NCBI GenBank assembly: GCA_963579025.1
Contig: CAUZFZ010000078.1
Location: forward strand, 1-45,554
DNA length: 45,554 nt
Source of the DNA: CAUZFZ01 sp963579025
GTDB lineage: Bacteria > Planctomycetota > Planctomycetia > Planctomycetales > Planctomycetaceae
Direction of reading: 5' to 3'
Position 1 is the stretch's first letter; every line of letters starts with the position of its first letter. Shown piece by piece: positions 42,155-45,554 of this stretch. The position numbers and the translations under genes were made by a program. The notes below the pieces were generated by a model. That model worked only from the letters and a program-made list of their open reading frames with translations. It had not been told where the DNA came from and made no database searches.

Positions 42155-43300
42155 TCACAGAATCGATGCTGCCCGCACTTCGATCCCCTTCAGACGCATT
42201 TTCAGCTCTTCCACATTCGGCGATACCTCGAACGCGGCCGCCCGAGTGATCAATTCTTTGTTGATGAAGTAGTACAGGCTGTCGTTGAACAACTGCATTC
42301 CGTCATCGCGACCAATGCGAATGGCACCGTGCAGTTTCTCGTCCTCGCCCTTGCCAACGATTTTGCGAACAACGGCGTTAAACAGCATGATCTCGATGAT
42401 CGGTACGCGGGGCGGCCAGTCGGGGATCGTCTTGAGCAGTTTCTGGCCGACGATCGCCTTCATGCTCATCGCAATGGCCGCTCGGATTGCCGAGTGCATG
42501 TCGGCCGGGAACAGGTCGATGATACGGGGGATCGTGCCTGGTGCACTCGCTGCGTGGATCGTCCCCATGACAAGGTGCCCGGTCTCAGCCGCGTGAATGG
42601 CCGTTTCAAAAGTCTCTCTGTCACGCATTTCGCCCACCAGCATGATGTCCGGGTCTTCACGCACGGCATGCTTCATTCCAACACTGAAGTTGACCACGTC
42701 CTGGCCAATCTCTCGCTGGTTGATCAGGCATTGATCGGACGTGTACACGAATTCGATCGGGTCCTCGATCGTCAGAATGTGCTTGTTCATATTGTGATTG
42801 ATCCAGTCCAGCATCGACGCAATCGTCGTACTTTTCCCGGACCCGGTCACACCAGCAAGTAGCACCATGCCCTGATCGTATTTGCACAAATCCTCCATGA
42901 TCGGCGGCAGAAACAGCTTCTCGAACGGCGGGATATCCCGTTCGATTTTACGCGCGACCATTCCCACTTTGCCGAGCTGCGTCAGCAGGTTGATACGGAA
43001 CCGCCACGGTTCTTCCTTGTGTTCAACGACTTTGCAATAGTCGGCCCCGCCGTCTCGATGGAAGATGTCCAGGTTTCGCTGGTCCATCATCGGAAACGTC
43101 AGCTTGATCATTCCCTCTTCGGTGATCGGTGGCATCTTCAACGGCGCGAGCGTGCCGCGGATGCGAAAGATCGGCGGACGATTGACCTGAAGGTGAATAT
43201 CGGAGCAACCGTGGTCGATCGCCGCACGAAAAATCTTGTCGATCTCGATTGCCTTGGCCGGATCGAACGTCGACTTCGTCCACTCGTGAATCATCACCAT
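42155..43300 (-). CDS. pilT: PilT-family type IV pilus retraction ATPase
   Basis: 381 residues; AGAGG lies 7 nt upstream of the ATG at 43300. It contains Walker A G-V-T-G-S-G-K-S (150-157), an Asp box (I-E-D-P-I-E near 178-183), Walker B D-I-M-L-V-G-E-M-R-D (218-227) and His box H-L-V-M-G-T-I-H-A (242-250). The G-E-M-R-D form (not G-E-I-R-D) and S-D-I-H-L near the start are typical of PilT/PilU/GspE-type ATPases. It powers pilus disassembly at the inner face of the membrane. No pilin or PilC gene is nearby, so a PilU-like paralogue is also possible. Confidence 0.88.
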   Translation of the reverse strand: MVMIHEWTKSTFDPAKAIEIDKIFRAAIDHGCSDIHLQVNRPPIFRIRGTLAPLKMPPITEEGMIKLTFPMMDQRNLDIFHRDGGADYCKVVEHKEEPWRFRINLLTQLGKVGMVARKIERDIPPFEKLFLPPIMEDLCKYDQGMVLLAGVTGSGKSTTIASMLDWINHNMNKHILTIEDPIEFVYTSDQCLINQREIGQDVVNFSVGMKHAVREDPDIMLVGEMRDRETFETAIHAAETGHLVMGTIHAASAPGTIPRIIDLFPADMHSAIRAAIAMSMKAIVGQKLLKTIPDWPPRVPIIEIMLFNAVVRKIVGKGEDEKLHGAIRIGRDDGMQLFNDSLYYFINKELITRAAAFEVSPNVEELKMRLKGIEVRAASIL

Positions 43301-43387
43301 GAGGATGCCTCTTGAAGGATGCAGCCGGAAGGATGAAGGCGGAACCTGCTGATTGGAATGCAGCGTTCAACCGACACGCTCCGTGCC

Positions 43388-44164
43388 TCAACTGACCAGC
43401 CGGACGGGGACCCCGCGTTCGGCCATGTATTGTTTGGTGTCCTGAATCGTGTATTCGCCATAATGAAAAATGCTGGCAGCCAGAGCTGCACTGGCCTGAC
43501 CCGTTGTCACCGCCTGATACAGATGCTCGGGAGAACCGGCTCCTCCGCTGGCCACGACCGGGATATTGACGGCTTCGGCAACAGCACGAGTAATCTCGAT
43601 ATCGTATCCATCTTTCGTGCCGTCCGCGTCCATGCACGTGAGGACGATTTCACCGGCCCCAAGTTCCTCGACGCGCTTTGCCCAGGCCACTGCCTCAAGT
43701 CCGGTGGGAATCCGGCCACCGTTAATGTGCACATCCCACAGCTCAGAGCCGTCGTCCTGTTTGATTCGTTTGGGATCGATGTTCACGACAATGCACTGGC
43801 TGCCGAAACGCAGAGCCGATTCACGAATCAGATCCGGGTCGTTTACGGCCGCCGAATTGATCGAGACTTTGTCGCAGCCGGAACTGAGTAGCCGGCGGAT
43901 ATCGTCCATTGTGCGAATTCCACCACCGACCGTCAGCGGCATAAAGACAACTTCCGATGTCCGGGCGACAACGTCGAGGATGATATCCCGTTCCTCGTGA
44001 CTGGCCGTAATATCGAGGAAGACCAGCTCATCCGCACCTTCGGACTCGTATCGAGTCGCGATATCGACAGGATCGCCCGCATCCTGAAGGTTCACGAAGT
44101 TAACACCCTTCACCACGCGTCCGGCATGCACGTCGAGGCACGGGATAATTCGTCTGGCAAGCAT
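43388..44164 (-). CDS. hisF: HisF, imidazole glycerol phosphate synthase cyclase subunit
   Basis: 258 residues, the usual length. With HisH it converts PRFAR and glutamine-derived ammonia to imidazole glycerol phosphate and AICAR. Catalytic Asp11 (I-P-C-L-D-V) and Asp130 (V-V-N-I-D) are present, plus phosphate loops P-L-T-V-G-G-G-I and A-S-G-G-A-G. It is separated from hisA by about 10 kb, on the other strand. Divergent from the C39-like gene across 200 bp. Confidence 0.97.
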   Translation of the reverse strand: MLARRIIPCLDVHAGRVVKGVNFVNLQDAGDPVDIATRYESEGADELVFLDITASHEERDIILDVVARTSEVVFMPLTVGGGIRTMDDIRRLLSSGCDKVSINSAAVNDPDLIRESALRFGSQCIVVNIDPKRIKQDDGSELWDVHINGGRIPTGLEAVAWAKRVEELGAGEIVLTCMDADGTKDGYDIEITRAVAEAVNIPVVASGGAGSPEHLYQAVTTGQASAALAASIFHYGEYTIQDTKQYMAERGVPVRLVS

Positions 44165-44364
44165 TGGCTGCCTGAATTGATGGAGGAAACGCGACCGATC
44201 ACGCGCAAAATCGCAGATCTCAATTTAGACCTCGCCCCTGACGCAGTCAATCAGCGACTGCAATCCTCCGGCTTGTCCAACGCTGGGAACGCCTATACCG
44301 TAGAAAAGCTGTGCGACTCGCACTGGCGATTTGGGTTGGGAATCCCGACGAGGCGGAGCTCTTC

Positions 44365-45225
44365 ATGACGGACCTGTATGCCGGGCTACTCATCATGGCG
44401 ATTGCCTGCCTGTGCGTACTGGCGACAACGGTCCGCTATACACGGTCGACGACAAAGGTCGCGACGACGCGAATCGGGTTCGCGGCCGGATTGTTGATGC
44501 TGCTTTACCTGATCTTCGTCTGGAAAACCGCCATTCTCTCCGCGTGGTTGCCGTTCTCGAACATCGTTGTCCTGTGCAACTGGTTTCCGCTGGCAGCGGC
44601 GTTTCTAGCCGGCATCACATGGACTCACGGCTACGGGACCAGAACGCGGCGAGTTCTGTTCGGCTCGGCAGTCTTCCTGACGGCCGCGTGGTCGTCATGC
44701 GATCCGCTGCTGGGGCAGCCGCCTGTCTGCGAAAACAGGTGGGACCGAAACGGAGTCTGCCGGCAGTCGTCCACGTACACATGCACTCCTGCTGCAGCGG
44801 CGACCTTGCTGCGTTTGAACGGCATCGCCACTGAAGAGTCGGAGATGGCAGAGCTGTGTCTGACCCGCGATGGAACAACGTGGCAGGGACTGTTCCGTGG
44901 CCTGACACTCAAGACCCGGGGGCATCGCCACCGCGTCAAGGTGCTTGAGTGCAAGTGGGACGAACTGGAAAGCCAGCTCCATCAGCCGATGATCATCGCA
45001 GTCGGGATTGACCCGTCTCAGCCGTTTCCGAAGTCCTACACCAACAAACGCTGGGGCTGGGAACCAGGCGTCCGACACTCGGTTGTGTTGCTGGGCATCG
45101 AGAACGGTCGAATTCTGGTAGCCGACCCCAGCGTGGGACTTGAAACGTGGACAGCAGGCGACCTGCAGACCCTCTTCCGCGGCCGCGCCGTTACGTTGAC
45201 TCCTACAGATGGACGTCCCGGCTGA
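44365..45225 (+). CDS. Multi-pass membrane protein with C39-peptidase-like domain
   Basis: 286 residues from the ATG at 44365, with GGAG 6 nt upstream; the open frame runs further up to 44311 without support. Three or four hydrophobic helices lie within about 4-112. The C-terminal half resembles a C39 (bacteriocin-processing) papain-like peptidase: Cys140 in T-C-T-P-A-A-A-A-T-L-L, His238 in R-H-S-V-V-L-L-G and Asp254 in V-A-D-P-S-V-G. All three catalytic positions are present. No ABC-transporter domain or adjacent transporter is visible, so this is not an ordinary bacteriocin exporter. A membrane-bound cysteine protease is plausible; its substrate is unknown. Confidence 0.75.
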   Translation: MTDLYAGLLIMAIACLCVLATTVRYTRSTTKVATTRIGFAAGLLMLLYLIFVWKTAILSAWLPFSNIVVLCNWFPLAAAFLAGITWTHGYGTRTRRVLFGSAVFLTAAWSSCDPLLGQPPVCENRWDRNGVCRQSSTYTCTPAAAATLLRLNGIATEESEMAELCLTRDGTTWQGLFRGLTLKTRGHRHRVKVLECKWDELESQLHQPMIIAVGIDPSQPFPKSYTNKRWGWEPGVRHSVVLLGIENGRILVADPSVGLETWTAGDLQTLFRGRAVTLTPTDGRPG

Positions 45226-45554
45226 TGTAACGCCAATTGTCTGGCTGAATCAACCAACAAGCGAATCCTCGGCGGTGTAAAGCACTCTCTGCGCTCGTTC
45301 GTCAGTCGCGAGCGCGAACGACGCCGCGACGCGTCTCACCCACTGCCGTCCGCGACGTCTTGGCGGTAGGAGAAGGGGCGACGGAAACCAATCGGATATC
45401 TCTGCCCCAACCCCTGCGGCAGTGTGCCACTGGCAGTGCCGAATAGTGTCCGGGAAAATATTCACACAATGTTAACTTGCGCGATTTGGGTTGTTGAATT
45501 ACAAGCCTTGCATGTCACGCAGAAAGGAAAACATTTGCGGCAACGAGAAGTCTC
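45226..45554. other. Non-coding right end of the window
   Basis: No convincing gene is seen. Overlapping short inverted repeats near 45290-45320 (CGCTCG/CGAGCG and GTTCG/CGAAC) could form a hairpin after the C39-like gene, but there is no T run. The last 90 bases are AT-richer and may be a promoter for a gene beyond the edge. A 71-residue - strand open frame here looks spurious. Confidence 0.4.

Noticed and set aside
45250..45465. 71-residue - strand open frame at the right end
   Set aside because: No start signal, no recognisable motif and a skewed Arg/Pro composition.

Overview
The window looks like chromosomal DNA from a planctomycete (Planctomycetota). This is inferred from gene content: a PSCyt1/PSCyt2/PSD1 cytochrome-like protein, an orphan DUF1501 protein with a twin-arginine signal, a PSCyt1-WD40 fusion, a DUF1570 protein, a Ser/Thr kinase fused to sulfatase-modifying (FGE) domains, G8 and UnbV/FG-GAP proteins, and short palindromic repeats of the kind common in that phylum. 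The DNA is moderately GC-rich. No rRNA, tRNA, CRISPR array, integrase or complete insertion sequence was seen.

Region 1 (1-15008) is the most unusual part. Six closely spaced + strand genes form a probable operon: an Hsp70-like ATPase without a lid, a MotA/TolQ/ExbB-like channel protein with a long coiled-coil tail, two paralogous MotB/ExbD-like coiled-coil proteins, a Ser/Thr kinase with two FGE domains, and a giant J-like/WD40 membrane protein. A second J-like membrane protein is divergently transcribed from the same 162-bp spacer. Together they suggest an envelope-spanning, ion-driven stator complex coupled to a chaperone pair and a kinase. I know of no characterised system with this layout.

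Region 2 (15254-29402) holds a DUF1501 protein, an ArfB-like release factor, an aldo/keto reductase, a tandem pair of membrane-anchored HEAT/CxxCH proteins on the - strand, a PQQ-type beta-propeller protein, a large PSCyt1-WD40-PPC protein, a G8/beta-helix secreted protein, and an UnbV/FG-GAP gene remnant split by a 131-bp inverted-repeat element.

Region 3 (29470-35673) holds a methyltransferase and a DUF1570 metallopeptidase-like protein (a two-gene - strand unit), a CBS-pair protein, hisA followed 10 bp later by a DUF692 (MbnB-like) enzyme, and a hypothetical membrane protein that has apparently lost its conserved C-terminus through a 2-nt slip.

Region 4 (35904-39151) is an SOS mutagenesis cassette in the order lexA-imuA-imuB on the - strand. 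A perfect palindrome lies over the putative lexA promoter. REP-like elements lie between lexA and imuA and inside the imuA/imuB overlap, where they supply the imuA stop codon and an in-frame insert in ImuB. No dnaE2 is present in the window.

Region 5 (39218-45554) holds a PSCyt1/PSD1 protein, a PilT-family ATPase, hisF, and a multi-pass membrane protein with a C39-peptidase-like domain, then an apparently non-coding end.
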